A stretch of DNA of 64,000 bases from Sipunculus nudus (taxonomy: Eukaryota; Annelida; Sipuncula; Golfingiida; Sipunculidae), in contig CM049307.1 of assembly GCA_026874595.1 (NCBI GenBank), positions 3,807,579 through 3,871,578 of the forward strand, written 5' to 3'. The position numbers were made by a program, and so were the translations under genes. The notes under the pieces are model-generated. The model was not told where the DNA came from. It saw nothing but the letters and a program-made list of their open reading frames with translations, and ran no database searches. Every line of letters begins with the position of its first letter. Position 1 is the first letter of the stretch. This document shows positions 1-11,505 of this stretch, piece after piece.

Positions 1-3
1 AAG

Positions 4-100
4 AGTTCACTCAGTGCAACCAGGTACAGGTCGAAAGTTCACTCAGTCTAGCCAGGTGCAGGTCATGAGTTCACTTAGTGCAGTAACCTGAGCCAGCTAG
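4..100. repeat. 33-bp tandem repeat, about 3 copies
   Basis: Three imperfect copies of a unit near 33 bp, each with AGTTCACTCAGTGCA-like and CCAGGTGCAGGTC-like parts. The third copy is degenerate. The array may continue before base 1. No coding signal is seen. Confidence 0.75.
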
Positions 101-199
101 CAAATTTGTCACAGTTCACTCGGGGTAACTGCCTTTCTCACCTAAGCCTGGTCAGCCCCATGCATCAGACTTAAGGTAAGTTTGATGTATTGGCCTGAT

Positions 200-425
200 A
201 TTTTGACCTGTCAATGTGTCTTTGATGGCTTTCTCGTTTACAAGACAGGTGTTGCCACCTACAATGACTTTTGCACAGTGTATGTGCCTGCTTATTTCTA
301 CAGAGGAATTTGATATATCAGCCTGAAATTGGGCATATTTATATATCTCTGATAGCTTCGTTGTATACAAGACTGGTGTTGCCAGCTACAATCATTTTTG
401 TGCTGTGTGCATCCATGCCAGAATT
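200..425. repeat. Diverged 127-bp direct duplication
   Basis: Two blocks about 127 bp apart share TACAAGACaGGTGTTGCCacCTACAAT and flanking words, for example near 237 and 364. Read on the minus strand, both copies give a similar peptide (GNTCLVNEKAIKD and GNTSLVYNEAIRD). This could be a decayed coding repeat of a mobile element, or simply the same DNA read in the same frame. I do not recognise the peptide. Confidence 0.55.
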
Positions 426-1251
426 TCAGCAGTAATGTTTGTGTAATTGTTTCTTATTCAAAATGTTTAATTGTCCAGCGTTGAAGCATTATACCTGGTG
501 TATTTCCCAATGCACAGGTTCGCACTAGGGCTGTAGGCCTTGTTTATAGAAGATTGTTATCTCTTTATATAGAGTAAAGTATGCATTATCCCTACTGCTC
601 AAAAAGCAAGTTCTTGATAACAGATCATACCGATAAACGAAAATAAGGTTTCAATTCAAGGGCTTCAACGGACAACTACATTCTTGTATATTTATTGTAT
701 TTATGCTTGCGCGTTGGAATACATCTAGTGCGAAAAAAATTATGGAAGCAAGGTAGCAAACCCTTTGGCCTACAAATTAATAGGAGTTTGTATTACAGTG
801 CATCGTGTGTAAGTAGCAAAACATCTAAAACGTATCAGTTACAACTGGTCAATGAATTATAAATTAATCAACAATACAATGACCTTAATTGTTTAATGCA
901 GCCCCAGTCACTAAGGCACATAGTTTCCACAATTATACAGTTGTCTGCACGGTAATATAATTATTAGAGCACACATTATGTAAAAACAAAAGCAACCGGC
1001 ATGCTACATCTGTGTATAGCTGTTACATTCAAGTGTGGGCTGTGTTATGTCGAGAACATCGTAACTACATGCAATAACATTCAGAACCTGTTATGAAACG
1101 GAAGCAAATCCAGCGAGAATTAACACAACCTGCCTCTAAGGGATGGCAATTGACACTTATGGGCTATGTGGTGATTTAAGTTAGAAAAGGCGTCGTTGCA
1201 TTCTTGCTGCATATACACAGGGAAATTCGAGTAATAAAGTGGTAAACCTAC
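426..1251 (-). other. Lipoxygenase intron, 5'-most part seen
   Basis: AT-rich sequence downstream (minus strand) of the donor at 1251-1250. I searched it for the next expected lipoxygenase segment, which normally carries a W-x(2)-D-x(2)-FG-x-QFLNG-type motif, and found none. The next exon must lie beyond the window start. Nothing else is supported apart from the two short repeats at 4-425. Confidence 0.5.
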
Positions 1252-1383
1252 CTTTGGTTTTTCGTACATAATCCCCTTGTACAGACTGTTAACTTCTTCC
1301 CAAGTGTCGAATTTCCCAAGGTTTTTAATTGTTGCCCAAAGTGCTTTCAGCTTCAAACCACGCTTCACGAACTGTGTCTCCTC
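1252..1383 (-). CDS. Lipoxygenase exon: start of catalytic domain (partial gene)
   Basis: A 132-nt (44-codon) phase-0 exon on the minus strand. It has an acceptor CCTTGCAG|GAG ending at 1384 and a donor AAG|GTAGGT at 1251-1250. The peptide runs from EETQFVKRGLK through WATIKNLGKFDTWEEVN to SLYKGIMYEKPK. In animal lipoxygenases the segment just after the PLAT linker has the same layout: a charged stretch, a helix, then (F/W)DxxxDxxxLY. The resemblance to coral allene-oxide-synthase/lipoxygenase fusion proteins, recalled from family knowledge, is clear in pattern though not strong in identity. Both borders are phase 0, as is the previous exon at 4912-4956. The iron ligands (His, His, His, Asn and the C-terminal Ile) lie in later exons outside the window. 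The lipoxygenase assignment rests mainly on the PLAT exon upstream. Confidence 0.72.
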
Positions 1384-1699
1384 CTGCAAGGAATAATGAA
1401 ATATAAGACGTTTCAGGAAAAAATGAAATATAATACGCTTACCGGAAGTTCAAACAAACACATCGGCAGACAAACATAGCCTGGAATGGCCCAAGAACTG
1501 ATTGATAGTCTTGAAGCAATACCATTCCAATATAAAGCACTATGTTTAATTTTAATCCAATTGAATAACATCTAAATAGGTTCACATATGGTCCGGATGA
1601 AAAAAAGTGACGAATGAAGCTATGCGAGTTTAGGCAAAGTTTGCAATTAAGTCACGTTAACAAATCAAATGCTAGGTGGTGCAAAAGCTAGACCTCTCT

Positions 1700-1895
1700 G
1701 GCGGCCAACGCCAATACATGAACTCCTTTCCATTCTGTTGCAGAGGATGCACCTTTCGGTAATAACCTGGACTAGGGCTCCAATCGCTGAGAACGATGGG
1801 AACTTGATGCGAACCCACAGCTCACATGCCTAAAAAGTCAAACCACTGCACCATGGGGCCATTTGGTTAATATATAGTTATCTTATTCAATGTTT
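1700..1895 (+). repeat. Dispersed repeat family R1, copy a
   Basis: Shares TCGCTGAGAACGATGGGAAC followed by TTGATGCGAACCCACA with 3058-3270, plus a flanking GGCCGCC-like start and a (G)TCTTATTCA(A/C)TG end. The copies are about 200 bp, in the same orientation and diverged. The type of element is unknown. Confidence 0.7.
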
Positions 1896-2471
1896 GGCTC
1901 AATCAGTGTCAGAGATCCCAAACGTCAACTTGTAAAGCACGTTCTCATCTTTTAGCGCATATGAACATGTCCAGGGGTCCCAGAAAAGTAATATGTAATT
2001 TATAAAGGAAAAACTGAAATATTGTCATACATACTCATGGACATTTCTATGGTGTTAAGTAAAGCCACAGAGATGTATTTTACCGTAAATATATAAAAAC
2101 CGTTCGAATGTAGCACACTGCCATGGTTCAAACAAAAGTCCGGTTTTTTTTTAGTAATTAACTGCCGGCCACATTCTTGATGTTACAAAACCAATCATCA
2201 ACTTAATTCTACAATATCAGGCCTGGGTATATTTTAACATGTAGTTGACCCCCTATTTGCGCAGTTGTAAATGTGCAACTTTAATTCTTGGAGGCTTATG
2301 CAGTTCTAAAATTTAGGGTTTCGTTCCCAGCCGTCACAGAGTGAAAATACCCACATTTGTGTCCAAGAGTAAATAATTGAATTTATCGATCAATCATGTC
2401 AAGACTTTAGACTATTTGACTTTTCTTTTTTAACTTGTATAAGTTTTCAAATATCCTGTGACTTTCCTGTA

Positions 2472-2473
<2 letters not shown>

Positions 2474-2505
<32 letters not shown>
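2474..2505. repeat. (TA)n microsatellite
   Basis: About 30 bp of alternating TA inside the lipoxygenase intron. Confidence 0.9.
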
Positions 2506-2549
2506 TGCATCATCATGTTTTTCTCGGTACACTTGTATGAATGAGTCAG

Positions 2550-2720
2550 TTAAATATACAGTTCTACAAAAGAATGTTTGTAATGAAAGCAGGTCTATAT
2601 AGCAGTAATTAATCAATATCAACTGTCATAATAAACTTGATTGTGAAGTGAAAAAAATATAGTAAAATATAGGAAATTAGTGTCTAAATGCTTGTTAATA
2701 TAGAGGACATTTCAAAACGT
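2550..2720 (+). repeat. Dispersed repeat family R2, copy a
   Basis: Shares CTACAAAAGA(A/G)TGTTT, AAAGCAGGTCTA and GTGAAGTGAA with 5165-5310, in the same order. These are diverged direct copies on either side of the 4912-4956 exon. Confidence 0.65.
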
Positions 2721-3057
2721 GGCATGTCGACAATTATAGTTATATTCATGCTTGTATTTACATTTTAAAAACAAAGAGGGAATATAGGCCCTATATTGAC
2801 GGTTATATGCATCATCCGGAAACTGTCTTATACGCACAGGGGTCATCTATTGGCAAATAATATGCCATGCCTAGAAATGATCTTCAACCATTATGACCTT
2901 CAGTCTGAGGGAGCCAATATTCTTACTTTCCTTCTTTTTTTTTGACTTGACGTTTGTTTTATTTACTCCTAATATAGCATATGATCTCTTGAAAACAACA
3001 GGTGATATTATTCATTTATTATCCATTCATTCAAGTTTATTAATTTTTCATTTGAAT

Positions 3058-3270
3058 GGCCGCCCGAATGTACTCCGATATCCCAGCACTCTATTGTATG
3101 TGATGCACCTTGCGATAATAACCTTGTATTGGTCTTCAGTCGCTGAGAACGATGGGAACTTGATGCGAACCCACAATGTCAGAGTAAGATTCCTGAACCC
3201 TAAAAATCTAACTAATGTGCCGATGGGCCCCTTTGGTAAATATATAGGTGTCTTATTCACTGCCTGGCCC
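3058..3270 (+). repeat. Dispersed repeat family R1, copy b
   Basis: Second copy of the family at 1700-1895. The open frame that crosses it (2893-3393) is best explained as chance. Confidence 0.7.
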
Positions 3271-3581
3271 AACCCGACATTACTTTATTACTGTCTCAGA
3301 ACTGTCCAAAAACGCCCAAACGTTTTGCCACTAGGGCAGAAAGAGGAAAATGAGAAATTAACTGTTTTGCAAATATTAGCCTTCCTTACATAATTTTCCT
3401 GTAAACAATTGAAAACCATTTTACGAGAAACTAGTCTATTCTGTAGCGACATCTTACAACCTATGACATGAACATGGAAGGTAATAATGATGACGTCATA
3501 ATAGATGTGAAGCACAACAGAGGCACCCATGTTCACCGGACTTAAATCAAGAGCTGCCGTCCCCTTTTTATCATTAAATTT

Positions 3582-4293
3582 TATTACAGGGGTGCTCTAT
3601 TTATTGTGTCACACGGGCGTAATTCCTGTTGTGACATCCTCACCGGGCCGTTTGTTACATTCGCAGTTTAGTCCGTACTAGGGTTTTCACGCCTGGTCGT
3701 TGGTCACGTGTGGTACCCTGGTATGTAGAGGCACGCACGGCGATGTTCTTCTGGATGATTCCTGAAGCGTGGTTACTGTGTTGTGTGGGATCTTTTGGAC
3801 CGTTCGAGAAGTGGAAAGTTCTCGGCTGGGGGTGAAGAGTATATAAAGGGGCTGTGTTTTAGAGCCGAGAGAGCAGCAGAGAAAACTTCCAGCGGACGCA
3901 AAAGCGTGTGTCAGTTTCTGGGACCTAATCCGACGAGTGCGGCAATTATAGATTTTTTTTCAGTTTACTTTCTGGATTGTTACAAGAGCTTTACACTGGA
4001 CCGACATTCGCCGAGAGTATACATTTTAAGAACTTATCGTTATGACGGTGGTTGCATCCAGGTACTGTGCGCTTTGTGTATTTTACTGTGTGATTGTATT
4101 GATTTGTTGTTATACCGCTGTTTTACTGAATCATTGTATTGATTTAGTGTATTGTAATGTAAACACTGACTTCTTTATTCATTCCCCTAGACATTTCACG
4201 CTGCCTAATGTTACAGAATCTGATTTTTTTAATCTCCATTACACTTTGTGTTCACCACGCATACGTAATCTGTTGATATTAGGTTCCGTAACA
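3582..4293 (+). mobile_element. Solo LTR, copy 1
   Basis: A 712-bp block that aligns over its whole length with 15884-16694. Shared landmarks are TTACAGGnGTGCTCT at the start, ACCCTGGTATGTAGAG, a TATA box (AGTATATAAAGGGGCTGTG near 3838), ACTTTCTGGATTGTTACAAG, CCCCTAGACATTTCACGCTG, and the end TTAGGTTCCGTAACA. The end matches the TG...TAACA style of LTRs, but the first bases here read TA and I see no clear target duplication, so the copy is old. No internal retroelement genes flank it. The open frames at 3783-4142 and 4042-4335 are LTR sequence, not host genes. Confidence 0.75.
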
Positions 4294-4911
4294 ACTTTTC
4301 TCCTTGTACACGGGCTTCATAGTCATACTTTGTGACCATATCCAAACAGCATAAACAATAATCACTTGTTAGGGACGCCATTAACCATGATATATATAAT
4401 ATAATATCATAAGCAGGTGGGGTATCAAAAATTACGCTGTTCCCTCTTTCTGCGATTGGTGCAAATTTGGTTTGCAAGTTTGCCTTATGTGGAGATAAAG
4501 ACATGGGTAGCAACCTGGTGATACTGAGGTGCATGCCCTGCTTGTTTATCAAGAGAAGTTTCGGGAATCTGGTGAACATTGGCTCACCTAATCAATGTAG
4601 TTATTAACGTAAAGTTAAGCCTAATAATTTAGTAAAGTAATATATGTAAAACATTATATTTCATCATAGTGTTGTATTTCAACAGGATAATTCATTAATT
4701 AGGCTCTTTTCAATGTATCTTCTAGAAAAAAACACTATAAACATATGACTGATAAACCTAATTAAAAATAAACAGTTAATGTGAACTATATGTCTGATCT
4801 GTTGTTCACCCTTAAACACATTTGGAAAATGCCGTGTGTGTGCTTGGCTTAGGATAAACCCAGTATTGCATTATAATAATGTGCATGAAAAAGATCCATC
4901 ATGTCGCTCAC

Positions 4912-4956
4912 CTTGATATCCTGAGAGATGTACTCCTCTGGAGGCAGTTCAGCAGC
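4912..4956 (-). CDS. Lipoxygenase small exon (linker between PLAT and catalytic domain)
   Basis: A 45-nt (15-codon) phase-0 exon on the minus strand. The acceptor CTTTTAAG|GCT has a pyrimidine-rich tract and the donor is AAG|GTGAGC. It encodes AAELPPEEYISQDIK. In animal lipoxygenases the PLAT-to-catalytic linker ends in a (D/E)LP-x(2)-(E/D/I)-type turn followed by a short charged helix, and this peptide fits that spot. Its end joins in frame to the next exon (1383), giving the continuous linker-plus-helix order expected. The peptide is too short to be diagnostic alone. Confidence comes from matching phases, good splice sites, and its place between the PLAT exon and the 1252-1383 exon. Confidence 0.62.
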
Positions 4957-5164
4957 CTTAAAAGAAAAGAAGAAATAGGTCAATTAAACGACAAATTAAT
5001 GGTGACAAATACAATTAGGTTGTTTAAAAAAAACATGTATGATGTCTGTATATATCAGGGCTCCTATCGGAATCCTGGAGAAATATAAGAATTTTATAGG
5101 AGAACTAGAGGACTAAATATAGTAGTTTATAAGGATTTTCAGGAAGAAATATAGGGAAACTTCT

Positions 5165-5310
5165 CGATCTACAAAAGAGTGTTTTCAATAAAAGCAGGTC
5201 TACATACCAATAATAATTCATTTTTAACAGTTATATTGGAAACCTGGCAGTGAAGTGAACAAATATAGGAAAATATCATGAGATGTTTGTAAATATAGGG
5301 GATTTTTGTT
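5165..5310 (+). repeat. Dispersed repeat family R2, copy b
   Basis: Direct diverged copy of 2550-2720. Confidence 0.65.
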
Positions 5311-6468
5311 CATAGCTTTAAAGTAGGGAATATATATAGGAATAGAGGAAATATAGGAGAGGTGCGTCGGAAGGCCAATAAATATGAAAGTTTAGCATAC
5401 GCCTATAAAATAAAATTTTAAGCAATGATATATATTAAACCTGGGATCAATGAAATAAATACATAGTGAGTCTATTTCACAATATCCAGAGTGTGCATGA
5501 ATACACTAGATTGACCATGTAGTGTGGGGGCAAATGTCACCGAGTAATTTTTCCCTGTAAAAAGTGGACACCCTACATTTTTGTGATCCTTAGACCTTAA
5601 ACTTTACAAAAAAATATGGTGCCAATTTTTCTATAGTGGTTTTGTCATTTTTTCAGGTCAAATTTGATTTTAGAGCAAAAATTGAGAACCAGTATATATA
5701 TAAGATATAAGATATATTACATCTCAATAACTTAGACTAGACACTCAAAGACTGCGTTAAGACGTTAATTACAAAATTAGAGAGTACCCGTAGAGCGCAA
5801 ACCTCCGCCAACACATGGATCCGCATCAAGATCCATCAGACTAATCATGAAAATTATCAGCTGTTGTTTGTCCACCAGTATATTGTTCTACAAAATTTCA
5901 TTGATGAATTCATTAAAAAAATTCATATAGAGACAACAAGGTATCCTTGGGTAGTTTGTGCAATGTACATATGGCGGACCCCTTGCTGATTTCAGGCAAC
6001 CTGTATCGCATACAGTATGGCTCCACTTTCCTTGGTTTTAACCAGTGACTAAATATTTGCTTCTTTTATACATAACATATGAAAATGGCCCTGTTATTCT
6101 TCCATTTGATATGATTTTGGTATTGCGTCATCCTATTGTTCGATTATTACATCACCAACATCACTATCAGCTCACTGATAGTGAAAGTATAGAAACCCGC
6201 CTCTTACGGTTAGTTCCTCCAAAGTATATTTAAAGGTTCCTAAGGAAATCTAGGGAGTATTTTTATGTTTTGGTCATAATCCAAAAAATGATTTGTAAAA
6301 TTTTAAGGCGGATGACAATTTTTTTACATATTTTGTGAAGAATAAACAACAGAAAAAAAGGACAACTTTGACTGGATTTAGTGCCAGATCCTCACTAACC
6401 CAACCCAAAGTTTTAGGAAATTCTACCTAGTCCACCATTCACAGTGAAATAGTACATATTAAGAAGCA

Positions 6469-6493
6469 AAATAATAATAATAATAATAATAAC
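6469..6493. repeat. (AAT)n microsatellite
   Basis: About eight AAT triplets. Confidence 0.9.
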
Positions 6494-6859
6494 ATTGTTC
6501 ATATAACCTCAGCTCTGTGCGGGCAATAGCATATCATTTGGGAGCAATTATACCTTCTGTGGAGTAGCTATTTTCATCAGTTATTTACAGACATTTATTT
6601 ACAGAGATTTACAGTAGATTGAGACATGTAAAGGACATATAATCAACATTGAATGAAATGCATGTTTTGCTGCAGAATTCATTAAGGAGAGTGTTTTGAA
6701 AAACAAAACAAAGGAACCTTAAAAATTTAGAATTTTAGAAAAGTCCTGTTGAAGGAAACAAACTTGAAGTAAATATCAAATCATAACAAAAAAAGTGTCA
6801 TCATTAGTCATAATGTTATCGAACGTGTTTACAGTTGTTCTTCTATCCCATCTTTAAAG

Positions 6860-6889
6860 CCCCCCCCCCCCCCCCCCCCCCACCCCCCG
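6860..6889. repeat. Poly-C tract
   Basis: A run of about 22 C, then A, then more C. It joins a set of long G or C runs found throughout the window. Confidence 0.85.
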
Positions 6890-7994
6890 ATGGTCTATTT
6901 TTTAATCTATTTTGTTTGGTGGGCCAATTTCTTTAATACATTTATGGGAATATTAAACCGAGGCATTCAGGGTACACCAGCACAATAACAAAAACGGACA
7001 AATCTTAACAGAAACTATGGTAAAACCAATGGTAAATTGTAAATATAACAATGGTAAAGTAAAATGCTTGTTACTGTTGAATTCTTGTCGCTTTTTCATT
7101 ATCCTTAAATGACCTGTGATGGCACAGTGGCTACATAGGCTGTTCCATCCGTCGGAGCAAGATCACTGGTACAACATTCATTTTTTATGAAAATAGTAAT
7201 CTGTAGACAATGAGTAGCACACAGCTTGTACTATCTATATATAATGCGAATTATGAAATAAAGAATAAAGAAAAGTCTATTCTTATATTTTATAAAATCT
7301 GACTGGTTATGTCATTAAATGCAGGGTATGTCGGATGCTGCAGCGGAATGTACATCTTTGATTGGAGCCCATGTTTTTTTTATCATTTTTATACCAAATA
7401 ACTCAAGACAAAAACTAAAGCATTTTATACCTGCTTAACTAATGCTTGTTTTCCCTTAAATCGTGACTAACAACAATTTTGATTTATTGCACAAGCTAAC
7501 AAAATGACACGTGCCTTATACAATACACAAATGCCTTGAATGTAATTAAAGGTTTTTGCATTTCTTTTTGGTTATTGTAATTTTAATAAAGGCCATAAAA
7601 ACAATAATAAAATTGTTTGGGTTATAATATGGGGACCGGTATAGAGGAAGTCAACATTAAGGTTGTTTTAACAGCACATACCAATTCCCTTTTAAGTACA
7701 TTGAACTTTTCTGAAACGGCACATGTTCAAGTAATTTTCAAGGAACCAAGTCTCAAAGAATCTGAGCTTTGTTCGTGTTTCTTACTGCTGGTCCAACTTA
7801 CTGCTTAATGATCTCACCTAAATAATAAATTGTTAAAAAGTAGAAATAATTAAATCGTTATTTGTACGTTCATTTGGCAAATGTTAAAATTAAATATTAA
7901 AACGTGTCTTGTAAAACAATATTTTATTTTAAATGATTTTGCAAGACAATACAATTGTGTATGAATGCAGCACATCTTTCTCTCTGTCTCTCTC

Positions 7995-8000
7995 CTTCTG

Positions 8001-8098
<98 letters not shown>

Positions 8099-8200
8099 CA
8101 TATATATATAGAAGGTAGTGTTACCCTCCGATGTAAAGTGCTCTATGGCCTACAGAGCAGATATATATGTATATATATGTATATATATGTGTGTGTGTGT
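7995..8200. repeat. Compound (CT)n-(TA)n-(GT)n microsatellite
   Basis: A (CT)n tract passes into (TA)n, then after a 50-bp unique stretch into TATATATG and (GT)n. Both open frames that cross it (minus 7850-8101 and plus 7955-8206) encode only dipeptide runs and are artefacts. Confidence 0.9.
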
Positions 8201-8363
8201 GATTAATTATACAAATAGACGGATCAAATTTTGTCAGACATTTTTACTACTACGTAGTTCCGTGCAACGTGCTGCACTCATCACTGTCTGATTGATTATA
8301 CAGCTCTGATGTTATACCATTGAGCATTCTAGCAGTTGCTAATTGCAGTAAACCATTAGATTA

Positions 8364-8364
<1 letters not shown>

Positions 8365-8417
<53 letters not shown>

Positions 8418-8418
8418 A
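8365..8418. repeat. (TA)n-(TG)n microsatellite
   Basis: About 40 bp of TA followed by a short TG run. Confidence 0.9.
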
Positions 8419-8475
8419 CTAAGTGTAATGATTAGTGGTATAGCCGTGTTAGTCTGTAGTGGAAGTGAAGGTTTG

Positions 8476-8549
8476 GAGTAAGAGTGATGCCTTTTAGATA
8501 GACTAATATCAATAAACATGTTACTATCTAAAAGGCGTCACTCTTACTC
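8476..8549. repeat. 26-bp inverted repeat (hairpin) beside microsatellites
   Basis: The left arm 8476-8501 (GAGTAAGAGTGATGCCTTTT and six more bases) and right arm 8524-8549 are complementary over 26 positions with a single mismatch, which is a G-T wobble if transcribed. They are separated by a 22-nt loop. The unit lies directly between a (TA)n tract and a (CT)n tract. Upstream is TGGTATAGCCGTGTTAGTCTGTAG, a word I associate with dispersed microsatellite-linked repeats of several animals. Confidence 0.85.
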
Positions 8550-8550
8550 T

Positions 8551-8583
<33 letters not shown>

Positions 8584-8605
8584 TATGTGTGTGTGTGTGT
8601 GTCTG
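8548..8605. repeat. (CT)n and (AC)n/(GT)n microsatellite
   Basis: The CT run is followed by ACACAC then CATATG then GTGTGT. The last two form a further short palindrome. Confidence 0.85.
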
Positions 8606-8859
8606 TCATTCATTTTTACCTCAATGTATAGGAAAATTAAGTGTCTAAGGAACTACACGGGTGGGAGCTACCTTATTGGATAGTTTAAATGACCAGAGAT
8701 TACCATTGCTTTTAGAAAAAATTTAACACTTATCCCCTGAAGAAAACTGTCAAGGTACATAAACATTGGCAACAGTATGTGAATTATCTCATGCCATTTG
8801 TTCATAAGTTTGGCAAAACCATCCCTGTACACGGACTTACAATTTCCAATTCACCAGTT

Positions 8860-8945
8860 TCATTCATTGTTATGGTTCTGTGTGTGAGTAAACACAGTCC
8901 ACGTGTGTCTGTGTACCATAAAAAGACCATAACTAGAGGTCGTCT
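8860..8945 (-). repeat. Dispersed repeat R3, inverted copy
   Basis: Its reverse complement reads CTTTTTATGGTACACAGACA then CACGTGGACTGTGTTTAC and AGAACCATAACAA. It matches 20335-20400 on plus (CTTTTTATGGTAAACAGACA, then CACCTGGACTGTGTTTAC). A shorter match occurs near 19605-19630. Confidence 0.7.
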
Positions 8946-10563
8946 GTTCTTGCGCGTGCACAACTCCCAAACAAGGAGAAATGATATGTGTAAAAAAAGG
9001 AAAAACTATTGGGATGCTTGAGAAAATCTTGATTTGTAAAGTAGCGCGGTTTGGCCGCCAGGTGGCATGCGCGCTATGTTTACATTTGTACCACTGATCT
9101 CGCAAACCTAACATCACTTGTGTACAGGAGTACTCAAATGGTTTACAATGAAATATTAGCAGATACCATAATATTTTAAGGAGAAAAAAATCAACCTATG
9201 TGTATTAAGCATTTAACACTATATGTGTTTATCAAATATACTTGGTATGTGAATAGGTACATTTAATATAACCAAAAATAATTTCAGACAATCCCAAACT
9301 AGTCAGAGAACTAAGTTTGTGTTTAGTATGTAAATAAATTCCAAAGAGAACCTTTCCTATCCTCTTGTCCCAGCTTACTTTGTTTAAGTTTCGGTCAAAG
9401 TTTATTAATTTAACATTTTAAATACTACTTTAATACAAGCTGAAAGACATGTCAAAACTTGATAAAAAAATGGCACCATGTTTTTAAGGTTTCATAGAAA
9501 GGTGAAGAACAAAAATGCATGGGGTGTCACATTTTACAAACAAAATTTACTCAGGACGAATTTGCTACATATGCCCCTACACTAATGATCGTGAATGATA
9601 CTGGTGTGCGATATGTCGTGAAAGGGTGCCCTGGGTATAGTGTGCTCGGTGTAGAATCTGAATGTATGAACAAAGGCAAAGGTTATAATTTCATTCCTGT
9701 TTGTTTCAATTTTATCAACAATCTCCTTTGCAGAGGTATGTACTCTCTTAATGCTTTCTCTATACTAGCATACTACCCGTTTAATATTACGCACCTGAAG
9801 ACAAGTTTGATTTAAAAAGAACGATAGATTGTGCAGCAATTTTCAGTTCCTGCATACGCAAGCGTAGTTTCTGGTCGATAGGGATACGACTGTTTCTTTG
9901 CTGAATATCGTCAAAATTCTCAGGGTTTATTCGGAAATTATAGATATTCACTTGGGACCGTTGCAGACACTTCAAGCACAAAAACAGGGCCAAAGAGGAG
10001 TTCCGTGAAAATTGTTGAGTGCCATCACAGATAATTATAGTATGTATGTTTGAGTTTAACTGTATACGATTGGTTATAGGTAACACCGACACATTAATTT
10101 TCCCTCTTTGTAATGTTTAACATATCCGCATATTGCTCATATATAGACCGAGATTCTTGTTATTCCTGTTTCAGTTCCAGGTCGCATGTCTCCCGCTCTA
10201 TCTATTATTGGCCAGAAAATGCTACCATGTGTACCTCGATTTCGAGTTCTTATGCAGTTCACGTCTACGCCACCAGGTGGCGCCACCGGCCGATGCTGTG
10301 GCTACGAAAATCAGTCCCTCAGTCGGCCAACTTCTGGCTCTCTATTTAAGTGTTCTAAAACAACCAGACCTTTTCTATCAAATAGGTCATTATTTATGCT
10401 CATCCCTCAAATACAGTCCCCTTACTTGCCATTTTTATTTTTTCGCGAGATGCACCCAGTGACCCCGGTCCTGCCCATTAGCCCGGTCTTGTCAATTAGG
10501 TCCACACGTTTCCCAGGGATGCAATATGGCGGTGTAACCTATATTGGATGTTCATGAACACAG

Positions 10564-11220
10564 TATTACGGAATCTAATAATAACAGATCACGTAATCAT
10601 GACGAGCATAAATTTTGTTACGGAGATAAAATCAGATTCCGCAACACTAGGCAGCGTGAAATGTCTAGGGGAATGAATAAAGAAGTCAGTGTTTTTTTTG
10701 TTAACAAATAATTATAATTTATTCTTAAAATAACCCTAACATTACATTACACTAAATCAATAAAATGATTCAGTACAACAATAATAAAAAAGGTACATCT
10801 CTAGAGTGTCCGGCTTTGATTTCTGGATACCACCACTGTCACAGCTCAACAAGAGTCCTTTAACATAAGTAATCCACGTAAACAGTTCAAATAAATCTTT
10901 TCAAAGAATAGTCCGATTTGATCGCGAAAACGATCTGTTTTAATACAAAAGTGAAGTTCTGGTAATCATCCCAAAGGGAAACTGAAGATAATCTGTATAA
11001 AGTCTGTTAAAGGCTGTAGAATATGTGTAAATTCTCCAGTTATGGGAAAGGTCCAAAAAACACTGACGAGAGAGTCACACTCTTCCGTGTCCGCTGGTAT
11101 TTTTTCTCTCTGCCGGCTCTAAACACAGCCCCTATTTATAGCCTTTTCACCCGAAGCCCGAAATTTCTATATTCACGAATTTTCCAAACACAACAATACA
11201 CGCGCGCTCATAGCGCATGA
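10564..11220 (-). mobile_element. LTR fragment, copy 3 (inverted)
   Basis: Reverse-complement match to the LTR family at 3582-4293 and 15884-16694. The end reads TTAGATTCCGTAATA. It has CCCCTAGACATTTCACGCTG, a TATA box (GGCTATAAATAGGGGCTGTG near 11130) and CCAGCGGACACGG. The stretch beyond the TATA box (above about 11200) is too diverged to place the outer LTR end. No internal genes accompany it. Confidence 0.7.
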
Positions 11221-11324
11221 ACAGATCCGAAATTTCTAGACTAGAATTTTCTAGTGTCAGGTCTGGTGGTGGAACCCCGAAATCTTTTACTTGGAAATTA
11301 AGTATTTTATTTATGTGATTGTCT

Positions 11325-11505
11325 CCTTCTATGAGAGTAATTGTACGAGGTGTAATTGTCCGGTGGATTATTGTCTTGGGGGTAATTGACAGTGGGTAAT
11401 TTGTCAGGGTGGTAATTGTCCGGGGGATAATTGTCTCGGGTGGTAATTTTCTTCTGGATGGTAATTGTCCGAAGAGTAATTGTCCGGGTGGTAATAGCCC
11501 TGTTG
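11325..11505. repeat. Minisatellite, GGTAATTGTCCGGGT-like unit
   Basis: About ten imperfect units of 14 to 20 bp with the core TAATTGTC and a following G-run. The minus open frame 11147-11536 (repeated PRTIT/TIIPRTIT motifs) simply reads this repeat. Confidence 0.75.

Larger units (their letters stand above)
1384..4911 (-). other. Lipoxygenase intron with repeats
   Basis: A 3.5-kb AT-rich intron between two phase-0 exons. It contains two copies of a dispersed repeat (1700-1895 and 3058-3270), a (TA)n tract, one copy of a second dispersed repeat, and a solo LTR at 3582-4293. Open frames here, for example 2893-3393 on plus and 4229-4579 on minus, lie wholly or partly in repeats and match no family I recognise. 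Confidence 0.6.

Noticed and set aside
2893-3393. Plus open frame of 166 codons
   Set aside because: Crosses dispersed repeat R1; the related copy at 1700 is not open; composition is that of translated AT-rich DNA.
3783-4335. Plus open frames of 119 and 97 codons
   Set aside because: They lie within the solo LTR, and the homologous LTR at 15884-16694 does not keep them open.
4229-4579. Minus open frame of 116 codons near the 4912 exon
   Set aside because: About the first 65 bases overlap the LTR end; the rest matches no lipoxygenase motif or other family I know, and splice sites are unconvincing.
7118-7185. tRNA-like stretch (GATGGCACAGTGGCTACATAG) as a tRNA gene or tRNA-derived SINE
   Set aside because: A-box-like word only; no B box matching GGTTCGA-type at the right spacing and no cloverleaf.
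9787-10092. Minus open frame of 101 codons with ENFDDIQQRNSRIP
   Set aside because: Slightly protein-like, but no family is recognised and no exon borders fit the lipoxygenase gene.
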